NCBI GenBank assembly: GCA_937919945.1
Contig: CALESY010000035.1
Coordinates: forward strand, 1-64,000
Length of the DNA: 64,000 nt
Direction: 5' to 3'
DNA from: an uncultured Chitinophagaceae bacterium
Lineage (GTDB): Bacteria > Bacteroidota > Bacteroidia > Chitinophagales > Chitinophagaceae
Part shown: piece by piece, positions 27,153 through 37,028 of the stretch
Position numbering within the stretch: the first letter of the stretch is position 1
How the letters are laid out: every line of letters starts with the position of its first letter
Made by a program: the position numbers and the translations under genes
The notes under the pieces: model-generated
The model's input: the letters and a program-made list of their open reading frames with translations, nothing else
The model's database searches: none
What the model was told of the DNA's origin: nothing

Positions 27153-28544
27153 TTACCGCAACTGTGGTATGCTGATGCCCGTCATTTTGCGGTACAGGTC
27201 TATAGCATACAGATCTGTCATACCCGATATGAAATCTACCACCGACTGCACATCCGTATACAGGTTTTCTTTTTGCTGCGTGATGGGGAACTGCCTGGAT
27301 ATCAGTTGTATTACTTTACCTGATTTGGTATGTGATGGATGCAATACGGCTTGTATAAATTCTTTTAGTAATCCACCTATCAGGTTGTAGCCTGCTATTT
27401 CTATCTCTACTACCGACTTGTAATTATATATGTGATTGTACGAATAAGTATTTATCTCTTTTATCAGTGCTGTGTATTCATCCGGTAGACAAGATAGCAG
27501 GTCTTTTTGTAAGCTGCCGTTAAGCAAAGCATCTTCGTGCTGCATAAATAATGCAGACAACTTGCCCACCATCAACCCTATCCATTTGGCGCGTATAAAC
27601 TGTACTTTCTGGTTGTCGTCCACAAGATTATCTACCTTGCGGCTTACATAGTCTATACCATCGTAGCCTGTTTCTTTTTCAAAGAACGGGTAAAACAAAT
27701 CTTTGATTTTTTGCAGCGACACAATGTGCATACGGTGCGCATCTTCCAAGTCTATTATGCGGTAGCAAATATCATCTGCCGCTTCGGTCAGGTACACAAA
27801 CGGGTGACGTGCATATACATGATTGAAACCCTCAACTTTAGGTAGTGCAAATGTTTGAGCGATGTTTTCAAACAAAGCAATCTCACTATCAAAGAAGCCT
27901 GATTTTTTTGTGGCTATTAGCCCCGTCGTTTTATTAAAGCCTTCTGAAGATGAGGAAGGATATTTTACAATACCAGCCAACGTGCTGTATGTAAGCCTGT
28001 ACCCACCAGCTTCCAGTTCGTTAAAATTATTTGTGAGTGTTCGTAATGCGTTGGCATTGCCCTCAAAGTATTCAAAATCTCTGCGTTGATTATCACTCAG
28101 ACTATCGTGTATTATTTTATGAGCATCACCTTCCAATTCCCTGAAAAACGTACGGATGGCATCCTCTCCAGAATGGCCGAATGGCGGGTTGCCTATATCG
28201 TGTGCCAGACAAGCAGCAGCTATCACGCTGGGTAGTTCGTATTTATAAAACTCTTTGAAGTCGTCTGTTTCGTTATTATACTTTTCGGCAATAGCATCGC
28301 CAACTGCCTTGCCCAGTGAACGTCCAACAGATGCAACCTCAAGACTGTGTGTGAGCCGGTTATGCACAAACACCGGACCTGGTAATGGAAATACCTGCGT
28401 TTTATTCTGCAAGCGGCGGAAGGCAGATGAGAATATAATGCGGTCATAGTCGCGCAAAAAAGAAGTACGCACGCTGTCCGGGTTTAGTATTTTACCATCC
28501 CAATCATTTGTACGTCTTACACTATATAGGCTTTGCCAGTTCAT
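27153..28544 (-). CDS. dgt: Deoxyguanosinetriphosphate triphosphohydrolase-like dNTPase
   Basis: HD-superfamily dNTP triphosphohydrolase of 463 aa, releasing triphosphate from dGTP or related nucleotides. RRLQNKTQVFP, RLTHSLEVASVGRSLG and the metal-binding AHDIGNPPFGHSGEDA are the family signature. A second conserved Asp is in EAADDICYRIIDLED. Its length sits between short Dgt-like proteins and E. coli Dgt (505 aa). The gene starts 7 nt after the MarR-type regulator, so the two form an operon. Members lower dNTP pools and can act against phage; here it sits in a housekeeping neighbourhood. Confidence 0.93.
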   Translation of the reverse strand: MNWQSLYSVRRTNDWDGKILNPDSVRTSFLRDYDRIIFSSAFRRLQNKTQVFPLPGPVFVHNRLTHSLEVASVGRSLGKAVGDAIAEKYNNETDDFKEFYKYELPSVIAAACLAHDIGNPPFGHSGEDAIRTFFRELEGDAHKIIHDSLSDNQRRDFEYFEGNANALRTLTNNFNELEAGGYRLTYSTLAGIVKYPSSSSEGFNKTTGLIATKKSGFFDSEIALFENIAQTFALPKVEGFNHVYARHPFVYLTEAADDICYRIIDLEDAHRMHIVSLQKIKDLFYPFFEKETGYDGIDYVSRKVDNLVDDNQKVQFIRAKWIGLMVGKLSALFMQHEDALLNGSLQKDLLSCLPDEYTALIKEINTYSYNHIYNYKSVVEIEIAGYNLIGGLLKEFIQAVLHPSHTKSGKVIQLISRQFPITQQKENLYTDVQSVVDFISGMTDLYAIDLYRKMTGISIPQLR

Positions 28545-28551
28545 ACTTATA

Positions 28552-29199
28552 TTATGTAAGGGTTTGTAAAACTTCTTCTTTCTCGTTTGTGAATATATGA
28601 TGATGAAACCTGTCCAGTTTTTTCAAAAAATACAGTAATTGGATTTTTTCATCCCTTTCAAGGTCGCCCGTAACAATATCTGATACTTTACCCATCTTGT
28701 CGAAAATACTGTATAATAAATATTTTCCTTTATCATTCAGCCTAACAAGTTTGCTACGTTTATCCTGTTCATCATCAAACTGGTCAATCAACCCATTTTG
28801 TAACAAGCGCTTTATTATTTCCATGCCTGTAGGCTTTTCGTGAATGTTTTTAGCAATTAACTCGGTTTTTTTTAAACAATTATAGGTAAGAAGTGTTGCT
28901 AAATATCCGAATTCATCAACCGTTTGTAAGGGTGTGTTTTCTAATGCTTTTTTAGAGTACACTCTCGCATATCGGTACATATTTACAATTAGTATGGATA
29001 TTTCAGTTTCTATTTTATTTCCATTTTCAACCTCCTCATACGGAGCATCTCCCATCCGTATGTCTTCAGAACGGTGCGACTTTGTTTTATTGAATAACCA
29101 TACAGCAAAATCTTTAGCTGTCGGGGTTACTTTGCCATCAATATCCGCCTCATATTGCTCGGTGAATATTATCAGCTCTTTAAGAAAATCGTAAGGCAT
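28552..29199 (-). CDS. MarR-like winged-helix regulator
   Basis: Transcription factor of 215 aa. The central part (about 105-185) fits a MarR winged helix: a helix-turn-helix in ELIAKNIHEKPTGMEIIKRLL and the wing signature DEQDKRSKLVRLNDKG. An extra helical N-terminal part of about 80 residues is longer than in usual 150-aa MarR proteins. ATG 29199 is chosen; the longer frame opens at a TTG. It is co-directional with dgt and divergent from a TonB receptor gene, so it may control either (inference). Its effector is unknown. Confidence 0.82.
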   Translation of the reverse strand: MPYDFLKELIIFTEQYEADIDGKVTPTAKDFAVWLFNKTKSHRSEDIRMGDAPYEEVENGNKIETEISILIVNMYRYARVYSKKALENTPLQTVDEFGYLATLLTYNCLKKTELIAKNIHEKPTGMEIIKRLLQNGLIDQFDDEQDKRSKLVRLNDKGKYLLYSIFDKMGKVSDIVTGDLERDEKIQLLYFLKKLDRFHHHIFTNEKEEVLQTLT

Positions 29200-29389
29200 A
29201 AACGATAATTTAATCCTATATAACAACGAAAATATAAAATTTAGTACAAAAACATTCTAAAATATTTGGTAAATAGTATGAAAATATCTTTTTTTGCTTT
29301 TAAATAGTTTGAAAACATCCTATTAAGCTATGAAAAGTATTATTTACTTATTTATACAATTAATCATGCAAATCGTAAAAACAACATTT

Positions 29390-31825
29390 ATGACTTTAAG
29401 ACGATTACTATGTTTTTTAACATTGATGACGATTACCATCAGTGCGTATGCACAACCTACAGGTATAATTAACGGTACTGTAAAAGATAAAAAGACACAA
29501 GAGCCTATACCGAGTGTAACTATAACCCTTGAGGGTACGAGCTTGGGAACGGTAACGGATGTGGATGGCAACTTCAGACTGGATAATATCCCACCAAAAT
29601 CGTACAACCTGAAAATACAGGCTCTGGACTATAAGCCGCAAGTGTTGTATAACATAGTTGTTACATCGGGCAATGCGCAAGTGCTGGGTATAGAGATGGA
29701 AGCCAATAATATAAACCTCAATGAAGTAGTTGTACGCACCAATCCATTCCAGAAAAGTGCGGAAACACCTTTATCTATCCAATCATTATCTGCACAGGAA
29801 ATTAAAAGTAACCCGGGTGGTAACTTCGACGTATCGCGTGTTGTGCAGGCTTTCCCAGGTGTGGGCGGAACATCGGGTTCTGTAGGTGGTTATAGAAATG
29901 ACCTCATCATACGTGGTGGCGCGCCAAACGAAAACGTCTATTATCTGGATGGTATAGAAGTGCCTGTCATCAACCACTTTGCTACACAAGGTAGCGCAGG
30001 CGGGCCTACAGGTATTGTCAATATTTCTTTTATTGAAGATGTAACGCTGTACACCAGTGCATTCCCGTCTAAGTTTGACAATCCGCTATCTGGTGTATTG
30101 CAAATGAAACAACGCAAAGCCAACCCCGAAAAAATACAAGGCAACGTACGCCTGAGTGCAACAGAAGTTGCAGTGACTGCAGATGGGCCTATCAATAATA
30201 AGGTGTCGTTCCTTGCATCAGCTAGGCGTTCTTACTTGCAATTATTGTTTCAAGCATTGCAGGTACCTATACAGCCGTCTTATTGGGATTTTCAATACAA
30301 GCTCGATTATAAAATCAATAAGAACCTTTCATTTTATACCATAGGTATTGGAGCGATAGATGATTTCGGTTTTCTGACGCCAAAAGAACAAACCCCTGAA
30401 AATATTTATATCATTAAGAGCAACCCTACCATCAAACAATGGAACTACACTAATGGCTACGGGCTGAAAGGCCTGATGAAAAAAGGCTACTGGAACCTGA
30501 CATTCAGCCGTAATATGCTGAACAACCAACTTGACAGATTTGAAGACAACCAAAACCCCGTAGAGAGTCAACGCATACTACGCATACGCAGTACAGAAGC
30601 GGAAAACAAAATGCGCTTTGAATACAATAAATTCTACAACAACTGGAGCTATAGCTGGGGTATAGTGGCACAATACGGACAGTTTGAAAACGAGGTATAT
30701 AGCAGGGTACGTGCAGAAGTAAGAGATGCGAATGGTGTGATACTGCAACCCTCATTTATTATTAATGCCAACACATCACTTAACCTATGGCGATATGGTG
30801 CGTTTGCACAAGTGGCACGCAGCCTTTTCAAAGACAGGCTTAATCTATCGTTTGGACTACGTACTGATGGTAATAGCTTTACAACAGATGGAAATAATCT
30901 TGGCAATACATTATCGCCCAGATTGGCAGCATCTTTGTTGTTGTTAGAGAACCTGAAGTTCAACGCTTCGCTTGGCAGGTATTATAAGATACCTACTTAT
31001 ACGGTACTTGGCTTTAAGCAGGCGGGTGTATCTGTAAATAAAAACAGCCGCTATATACAGAGCGACCATGCTGTAGCGGGTTTCGAATTTATACCTAAAG
31101 CAGGTATGCGTTTTACATTGGAAGGTTTTTATAAGATGTATGACTTCTATCCTATATCTGCTATAGATGGTATTTCTTTAGCTAATAAAGGTGGTGACTT
31201 TAGCGTATTGGGTAATGAACCTGTAACATCTACAGGGTTGGGGCGCAGCTATGGTTTGGAGTTTCAGTTTCAGCAGAAGTTTACGAAAAACTTTTTTGCT
31301 ATACTCTCTTACACCTACTACAAAAGTGAGTTTACGAATGCTAATGGTAAATACACACCTGCCTCTTGGGACAATACACACTTACTATCATTTATCGGGG
31401 GTTACAAATTCAGACGCAATTACGAATTGGGTGTAAAATTCCGTTATCAGGGTGGTGCGCCGTATACTCCATTTGATATGGCAGCATCTCAACGTAATTA
31501 TCTGTCGACAGGTGTAGGCATCAATGATTTCAGCCAATTCAATCAGTTACGCTTAGGTTCTTTCCATTCGATGGATGTGCGGATAGATAAAAAATGGAAT
31601 TACAAAAAGTGGAGCCTTGATTTATTTCTGGACGTAAGCAATGTATATGGCAGTGTGCAGCCGGAATATCCACGCTATACATTCCAACGCACAGCAGACA
31701 ATACCGCTTTCCAAACAACAGACGGACAACCAGTAAGGGGTGATGGCAGCAACGCCGTACCATTAATACTCAGAGAAAACGATGCTGTGATAATCCCTAC
31801 AATAGGATTTATAGTAGAGTTTTAA
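29390..31825 (+). CDS. TonB-dependent outer-membrane receptor
   Basis: Outer-membrane receptor of 811 aa. A signal peptide (residues 1-21, ending SAYAQ) is followed by a CarboxypepD_reg-like domain (about 25-110), a plug (about 115-240; RGGAPNENVYYLDGIEVP) and a 22-strand-type barrel ending in a Phe (IGFIVEF). It lacks a SusD partner, so it is a stand-alone receptor, perhaps for iron chelates or small peptides. A longer frame begins 20 codons upstream; ATG 29390 gives the proper signal peptide. It is divergent from the MarR-dgt pair. A strong bidirectional terminator follows. Confidence 0.94.
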   Translation: MTLRRLLCFLTLMTITISAYAQPTGIINGTVKDKKTQEPIPSVTITLEGTSLGTVTDVDGNFRLDNIPPKSYNLKIQALDYKPQVLYNIVVTSGNAQVLGIEMEANNINLNEVVVRTNPFQKSAETPLSIQSLSAQEIKSNPGGNFDVSRVVQAFPGVGGTSGSVGGYRNDLIIRGGAPNENVYYLDGIEVPVINHFATQGSAGGPTGIVNISFIEDVTLYTSAFPSKFDNPLSGVLQMKQRKANPEKIQGNVRLSATEVAVTADGPINNKVSFLASARRSYLQLLFQALQVPIQPSYWDFQYKLDYKINKNLSFYTIGIGAIDDFGFLTPKEQTPENIYIIKSNPTIKQWNYTNGYGLKGLMKKGYWNLTFSRNMLNNQLDRFEDNQNPVESQRILRIRSTEAENKMRFEYNKFYNNWSYSWGIVAQYGQFENEVYSRVRAEVRDANGVILQPSFIINANTSLNLWRYGAFAQVARSLFKDRLNLSFGLRTDGNSFTTDGNNLGNTLSPRLAASLLLLENLKFNASLGRYYKIPTYTVLGFKQAGVSVNKNSRYIQSDHAVAGFEFIPKAGMRFTLEGFYKMYDFYPISAIDGISLANKGGDFSVLGNEPVTSTGLGRSYGLEFQFQQKFTKNFFAILSYTYYKSEFTNANGKYTPASWDNTHLLSFIGGYKFRRNYELGVKFRYQGGAPYTPFDMAASQRNYLSTGVGINDFSQFNQLRLGSFHSMDVRIDKKWNYKKWSLDLFLDVSNVYGSVQPEYPRYTFQRTADNTAFQTTDGQPVRGDGSNAVPLILRENDAVIIPTIGFIVEF

Positions 31826-31826
31826 T

Positions 31827-31863
31827 AAAGAAAGAGAGCCGCTAATACGGCTCTCTTTCTTTT
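31827..31863. terminator. Bidirectional terminator
   Basis: A 15-bp perfect stem (AAAGAAAGAGAGCCG and its complement) with a 6-nt loop and T-rich 3' sides on both strands. It separates the TonB receptor from the convergent small exported protein. Confidence 0.88.
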
Positions 31864-32161
31864 AATACCTTTCTGAGTTGGTCTTGTATCGTTTTAGACG
31901 ACGTTCAGCTCTGCCCAGCTTATCGTGCAGTACGTTTTTTTCATGAGGGTCTAAGTGTTTGTCTACCTCGTATTTTTCCATAGTCTGCTTAATGACTTCC
32001 TGCTCACGCATCAGTTTTTCATACTCCAACTCTGTTATCTTCTTTTTCTTGTAAGCAGCTTTGATTGTCTTTTCCTGTTCGCGCTGTGTAGCCTTGAAGT
32101 TTTGCGCGTAGGATGCAATGCCAAGGAATATTAATACAAGCAGAAGAATAGTCTTTTTCAT
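31862..32161 (-). CDS. Small exported coiled-coil protein
   Basis: Protein of 99 aa with a signal peptide (residues 1-19, ending SYAQ). The mature part is highly charged and helical (KAAYKKKKITELEYEKLM, then RAERRLKRYK), suggesting a short coiled coil. I recognise no family. It lies 23 nt after the GT-C/TPR gene and is probably co-transcribed with it, with the bidirectional terminator at its end. A TACGTTTG box ends only 2 nt before the ATG, probably too close to be its own promoter. Confidence 0.72.
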   Translation of the reverse strand: MKKTILLLVLIFLGIASYAQNFKATQREQEKTIKAAYKKKKITELEYEKLMREQEVIKQTMEKYEVDKHLDPHEKNVLHDKLGRAERRLKRYKTNSERY

Positions 32162-32184
32162 ACCAAACGTATTTGTTGCTAAAA

Positions 32185-34470
32185 TTACTGAACTGATAAT
32201 TCTTGTCTTAGTTTATCCAATAATTTTTGTTCTTCAACTGTCCATGGATTACCAGATTTTATAGCATCATTCAGATGTATTCTTGCATTGTCGTTATCGT
32301 TCTTTGCAACATACGCCTCTGCCATATACAGATACGCTTTACCATTATTGGGGTTCAGTCGCAAAGATGCTTTCATAGATTTGATGACATCATCCAACCT
32401 ATCTGCATCGCCTGCCTGCCACAAAGCACGGTTGCAGTAGCCATACAGATAGTACATATAATCTCCAGACTTATCCATGCTCAGAAAAATACCGATGTGT
32501 TGAGCAGCATTTTCAAAATCACCTTTTAGCGCATATAGAGAACCCAGACTACTGTGTACCGTTTTTTCATCAGCATCAGTTTCCAATGCCTGTTTTAAAT
32601 ACATCTCTGCAGTGTCTGCTTTACTTTTCTTTTCTGCAGGGTTTTGTACTGCACCTGCATATTGCAGGTATGTTTGCCCAATAGCTACCAAAGATTTTAC
32701 ATTGTCAGTCGAGGCATTTTTTAATACCTGCATGGATAACTTATAATTTTTCACTTGATTGTAAAACCTTGAGGCGTAAACTTGTTGCAGTGCTTCTTCA
32801 TCCTCTTCATAATTATGATATAAGGGGTTCATAGCCTTTGTAAGCAAACTGGCCCATGCTGCATTCTCAGGAATTGCAGGCCATGTAAATAGTTTTTGTA
32901 TTGATGTATTGCTATTGATAGTTTTGTTTTGTTCGTTTTGTTTCAGGAAGATGACGGATACCGGGTCAACATACACTAAATTATACCCTTCCTTCCAATA
33001 TAAATCAAACTGCAGGCCTGCTAATTGTGATGCATTTAATACCACATAATTGAAATTATATTTTTCATCTAATACACTGAATTTTTCAGGCTGTTCGTAA
33101 AGACTGAAATACTCGTCAAAAAACTTGACAGGGAATACATCCAAATCGCGCAAGTCTATGTAAGATTTGAAATCAGGATACATACTCCACAGCAAATAAG
33201 ACGAAACGAAATAATCGGAGAAAGCAGGGCCTTTTATATTATGTTGTTTTATAAATTCCACCGCGCCCGTAGGGTTTTTTAGCAGGCTGGTATGTATGCC
33301 GTATTTATTGGGACTATCAGTGAACTTGTAAAAGGCATTGCTAATGATACTGATGTAAAATGCAGCACCAGCTACAATAGCAACTATACCTGCCTTAGAC
33401 GAAACAGTTTGTAATAGTTTGTTTTCCCGAATAGCTCTTAGTTGTACCAATGACATCAGTGCTAATGGAAGTGATGGGATGAATGCTATTTGCGCAAAAG
33501 GTATGTTTCTATTGGCAGTTAGTGATAAATACATTAATAAAGGAATGACTAAGAGATAGCTTGTAATGACGGGCGTAAAAAATGTTTTTATATTTTTCTG
33601 CTTAAAGGCATTTACAATAGATACTAACCAATACAAAGCCACTATTGCGAATATTGTTATATGCCATTTAGCTTGTATTGTCCAGTATTGCGGCACTGTA
33701 TAATCATACAACTCTGTAGTGTACTTATTTGCCCATACCTGGCGGTAAATTTCAAATGGTTGCTTCCACAGTACTATACCATTAGGATTGCAAAGAATAG
33801 CCAAGACAGCGAGTATAGCAACTGCACCTATCCGAATTGTTTGTTGCAATATTGCTTTATCTCTTGTAATAAAAAACGAAATCATATTACCGACTACAAT
33901 TGTGCCGATGATAACAACACCAACAGGATAGCCCTCATGCATGTTTGCCCACAAGCATTGCAAGGGTACAAACCAGAGAATTGCCTTCCACGACAATGAC
34001 GGATTTCGCCATAGTATATATAAATATGTTGCTGCCAGCAGGTGACTTATCATTTCTGGGCGGCCAGCCATGCGGTATTCAGATATTGCAAGAAATACCA
34101 ATAGTGCAATAACTAAGGACAAAACGGAAGGCTGTACACCTCTGTTTTTTGATATATAATTGATAACGCGACATAGAAAATATACAATAGCTACATTGAC
34201 AGTAGCCTGCAATAACATAACAGCCTCAGGCCCCATGGCTTTTTCAAACAATGCTATAATGACCTCGTATAACCATTTTACATTTATCCATTGCGCACCC
34301 TGCATGGTGTAAGAAAACATATCGGTATGTGTTACCGCACCGTTTTCAATCATCCATCTGCCTGCCAACAGTTGCCACCATATATCTGGTTCGCGTAGCT
34401 CCTTCATACCCAGTACGAAAGCGCACAGAGCAACTAATATTATAATAATTTTGCGCTGCATGTTTTGCAT
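32185..34470 (-). CDS. GT-C-like membrane protein with C-terminal TPRs
   Basis: Protein of 761 aa. About eleven hydrophobic helices span residues 5-375. The first periplasmic loop carries REPDIWWQLLAGRWM (27-41) and further acidic residues, as in GT-C glycosyltransferase-like proteins. A soluble region follows, then tetratricopeptide-like helices from about 590 to 750 (SLGSLYALKGDFENAAQHI, RLNPNNGKAYLYMAEAYVAK). The TPR tail suggests a protein-protein docking role at the membrane. The substrate is unknown. No clear -7 box is visible in front of it. Confidence 0.78.
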   Translation of the reverse strand: MQNMQRKIIIILVALCAFVLGMKELREPDIWWQLLAGRWMIENGAVTHTDMFSYTMQGAQWINVKWLYEVIIALFEKAMGPEAVMLLQATVNVAIVYFLCRVINYISKNRGVQPSVLSLVIALLVFLAISEYRMAGRPEMISHLLAATYLYILWRNPSLSWKAILWFVPLQCLWANMHEGYPVGVVIIGTIVVGNMISFFITRDKAILQQTIRIGAVAILAVLAILCNPNGIVLWKQPFEIYRQVWANKYTTELYDYTVPQYWTIQAKWHITIFAIVALYWLVSIVNAFKQKNIKTFFTPVITSYLLVIPLLMYLSLTANRNIPFAQIAFIPSLPLALMSLVQLRAIRENKLLQTVSSKAGIVAIVAGAAFYISIISNAFYKFTDSPNKYGIHTSLLKNPTGAVEFIKQHNIKGPAFSDYFVSSYLLWSMYPDFKSYIDLRDLDVFPVKFFDEYFSLYEQPEKFSVLDEKYNFNYVVLNASQLAGLQFDLYWKEGYNLVYVDPVSVIFLKQNEQNKTINSNTSIQKLFTWPAIPENAAWASLLTKAMNPLYHNYEEDEEALQQVYASRFYNQVKNYKLSMQVLKNASTDNVKSLVAIGQTYLQYAGAVQNPAEKKSKADTAEMYLKQALETDADEKTVHSSLGSLYALKGDFENAAQHIGIFLSMDKSGDYMYYLYGYCNRALWQAGDADRLDDVIKSMKASLRLNPNNGKAYLYMAEAYVAKNDNDNARIHLNDAIKSGNPWTVEEQKLLDKLRQELSVQ

Positions 34471-34536
34471 TAATACATTAGACGTATTGAAAATAATCTA
34501 TAATCTATATTTAACCAATATTATCCTTCAAGTAGT

Positions 34537-35298
34537 ATGCTCTCTGAATTAGCCTCACATGGTGCATTAAGTTATTTTATACGCAAATTTCCGTACCAAT
34601 CAGAAAAAAACTATCAGGAAATACAACTACTTGATAGCAAGTACAAGCACTGGAAAGTAGCCTATGTATTTATAGCATTAGGTTTGTTTTTTACACTTCC
34701 CTTTTTATATGCCTACATCTTACATCCTATAACTGTATTTTTTCATAATCAGTTTTTAGGAGAGGGTGATAGGTTTTACCCACCAAGCGTATCTACAGTT
34801 GGAGTAGTGACATTTTTTTGGTCATTTGCTACGTTGATATTTGTTTCGCAAGCTGTTATGCGATTGCTCTTAGGGTATAATGCAGATGAGTTTTTTGATT
34901 ATTATAACCATTCACAGAAATATGATAACCGAAAAGCAGGTATATGGTTCGGTAAGATATTTTTTATCATTTCACTTCCTCTCTATCCATTTTTTCTAAC
35001 AGCTAAAATAGTAACATCAGAAAAGACATTTACTATAAAAACAGTAGTAGATTTTAATGAACGGATTTATCGTTACAATGAGCTAAAGGCAATACATTAT
35101 TATCAATCGTACGAAGACAGAGATGGAATAATACACCCTAAAAAAATTGCAGTGTTCTATTTTACAGATGGTGATACTTTCAAGCCGGGGTTTTACTTTG
35201 ATGATATTAAGAAATCAATGCAATTTGCTGAATACTTGTCTGCGAAATCTGATATAAAAATTGATACTGTAGCTGTGCAATATTTTAAAAACAGATAA
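34537..35298 (+). CDS. Hypothetical membrane protein
   Basis: Protein of 253 aa that I do not recognise. Hydrophobic helices lie at about residues 43-65, 87-108 and 145-165, with an amphipathic N-terminus (LSYFIRKFPYQSEKNYQEI). The last 80 residues form a soluble domain (FYFTDGDTFKPGFYFDDI) that looks like a PH-like or lipid-binding beta fold seen in other Bacteroidota membrane proteins, but this is not certain. It is a single gene with a perfect hairpin after the stop. Confidence 0.7.
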   Translation: MLSELASHGALSYFIRKFPYQSEKNYQEIQLLDSKYKHWKVAYVFIALGLFFTLPFLYAYILHPITVFFHNQFLGEGDRFYPPSVSTVGVVTFFWSFATLIFVSQAVMRLLLGYNADEFFDYYNHSQKYDNRKAGIWFGKIFFIISLPLYPFFLTAKIVTSEKTFTIKTVVDFNERIYRYNELKAIHYYQSYEDRDGIIHPKKIAVFYFTDGDTFKPGFYFDDIKKSMQFAEYLSAKSDIKIDTVAVQYFKNR

Positions 35299-35320
35299 AG
35301 GGAGCATTAATGCTCCCTTT
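35297..35320. terminator. Perfect 24-bp palindrome between convergent genes
   Basis: AAAGGGAGCATT and its complement are contiguous, forming a stem that starts inside the stop of the membrane protein gene. T-tracts are short (TTT), so termination is likely but weak; it could serve both convergent genes. Confidence 0.65.
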
Positions 35321-35341
35321 ATGAATAATTGTATTGATACA

Positions 35342-36136
35342 CTATGGTTTCAGAGTGGTAATTCCCAAATCGGCTGTTGCACCGAATTTTACCAGTACGT
35401 TGTTGATTGTGACGTCAGTAAATGTTACCAAGCTTGCATCCAGTGTTATAGTATAAGTGCCTTCAGGCAAGCCTGTGAACATAAAGAAGCCATCAGCAGC
35501 AGGTATGGCAGCATATACATCCGTACCGTTGGTGGCATAGACCGTAGCCAATGCAGCACCTGGTAACACATACCCTTTTATACGTCCATCCTTCAATGCT
35601 GTGTATGCCCTTACTACGGGTTTCAATTGGTACTTTCCACTACCTGTTGTTACAATGGATTCACCAGCATCAAAGTCTATCCAAACATCATAAGCGCCAC
35701 CAGCTACAAACTCTTGTTTTACATTCAGCTTCAAGCCACTTTCCTGTGCAGATGGTGTATTCAGCGGATATGTTTGCCCATCCACAACCACACTATTGTT
35801 GGCGCCCAATATCAGACGCATCTGGCTGATTTTACCTGCCGGTATATCTGCTCTTGCCAGCAAAGTATTCATACCATTTCGGAATTTCAGCAAGTCGTAC
35901 ACACCGGGGCGTATAGCAGGTATTACCACAGCGGCAGATCCTTCCATCGTTACCTCTACACTCTGTACATCTATGTACACGGCATCATAATCTGCAGGTG
36001 CATCTGTAAGGTGCATGCTTACTTTAGCCGTTTGTGTTGACTGATTGGTTGCATCATCCTTTTTACATGCGTACAGTGTTGCTGATAATAATGCAATAGC
36101 TGTAACGGACATCGTTAAAAAACTCATCTTTTTCAT
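35342..36136 (-). CDS. DUF4382 lipoprotein
   Basis: Envelope lipoprotein of 264 aa. The signal peptide ends with lipobox LYAC (Cys24), followed by KKDD. The mature part starts with VSMHLTDAPADYDAVYIDV, the hallmark of DUF4382, and the C-terminal 100 residues resemble a carboxypeptidase-regulatory-like beta sandwich (GLPEGTYTITLDASL). The acidic residues after Cys may affect sorting to the outer membrane. Function is unknown; no partner gene is evident. Confidence 0.87.
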   Translation of the reverse strand: MKKMSFLTMSVTAIALLSATLYACKKDDATNQSTQTAKVSMHLTDAPADYDAVYIDVQSVEVTMEGSAAVVIPAIRPGVYDLLKFRNGMNTLLARADIPAGKISQMRLILGANNSVVVDGQTYPLNTPSAQESGLKLNVKQEFVAGGAYDVWIDFDAGESIVTTGSGKYQLKPVVRAYTALKDGRIKGYVLPGAALATVYATNGTDVYAAIPAADGFFMFTGLPEGTYTITLDASLVTFTDVTINNVLVKFGATADLGITTLKP

Positions 36137-36281
36137 ACGTATCGAATTTTGGGGTGAAACAATTGTCTGTCATAAAACAGTAACAAAAAACCATACCAAT
36201 AAGCTCTAAAATGCTTTAACATATTCAATGCAGGTTTATGTTATTGCCTAATTTATTGAAAAACAATACGTAATAAAATGC

Positions 36282-36311
36282 AAAAAGCGGCTATCGATTT
36301 CAGCCGCTTTT
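36282..36311 (-). terminator. Terminator of the TonB receptor/exported protein unit
   Basis: On the minus strand AAAAGCGGCT pairs with AGCCGCTTTTT across a 9-nt loop, about 40 nt after the stop at 36348. Confidence 0.82.
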
Positions 36312-36347
36312 ATTCAAATACTCAACTATAGAATATATCCTGTCTTA

Positions 36348-37001
36348 TTACTCCTTGTCTTCTTTTTTACATTCATTCAGGAAAAAGTTATTCTGCATTT
36401 TGCCCCACCATGGTTTGCTCATATCAGCATCTGTTTCTTTAGCAAAGAAGCCTTCCGCTTTTTCAAAATATTCTAAAGCAGGCTTTTTACCGCCACCAAA
36501 CATTTTAGGTGTAAAGAATTTACTAGTACCCGCCAGATAATAAATACGAGGGTTTTCAGCATTTATCTCTTTTGCTTTTTGCAGGTTTTCTTCAAACAGT
36601 TTGCCATACTTCTGCCAGCGTGCTTGTGGTTTTACAGCCATGCGTGCATTAGCTACCAGTGCTGCCATTACCAATGTCTCGTCGTTGTCTTTGCCGATGA
36701 TAGTCACAGCTTCCCCCAGTTCTTTATCAGCTTCATCTACATAGGCATCTTTTTTTGCCTCATCTTTTTCCATATAGGATAGTTGTGCTTTCGCGTAAGC
36801 ATTGTAGAAATGCGATGTCCATTCATTATTCCACTTCTTGGCAATCAGATTCAGTTTATTGCTTGCTTCTAGTTTTTTCTGATAGTCCATTGTTGTGTCG
36901 AAAGCGATAAATGCTTTCTTCAAAGTTTCGTTGTAGTCTTGTGCGTGGCAGTTTACATAGCTGAATGCAGCGATTGCCGTTAAGATAATGTAGCGTGTCA
37001 T
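36348..37001 (-). CDS. Exported hypothetical protein linked to a TonB receptor
   Basis: Protein of 217 aa with a signal peptide (residues 1-20, NCHAQ). The mature part is helical, with repeated AYAKAQLSYM-, AALVANARM- and YFEKAEGFF-like helices suggesting TPR-type packing. It follows the TonB receptor gene by 27 nt and shares its terminator, so it is probably a periplasmic or outer-membrane partner. A TAAAA motif lies just before the ATG, in line with Bacteroidota translation starts. Confidence 0.78.
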   Translation of the reverse strand: MTRYIILTAIAAFSYVNCHAQDYNETLKKAFIAFDTTMDYQKKLEASNKLNLIAKKWNNEWTSHFYNAYAKAQLSYMEKDEAKKDAYVDEADKELGEAVTIIGKDNDETLVMAALVANARMAVKPQARWQKYGKLFEENLQKAKEINAENPRIYYLAGTSKFFTPKMFGGGKKPALEYFEKAEGFFAKETDADMSKPWWGKMQNNFFLNECKKEDKE

Positions 37002-37028
37002 TGATTTTATTTTTATTGATTATTTAGT

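Noticed and set aside
32162..32171. TACGTTTG just before the small exported protein as a further leaderless promoter
   Set aside because: The box ends 2 nt before the ATG, so a transcript would start inside the codon region; co-transcription with the upstream gene is more likely.
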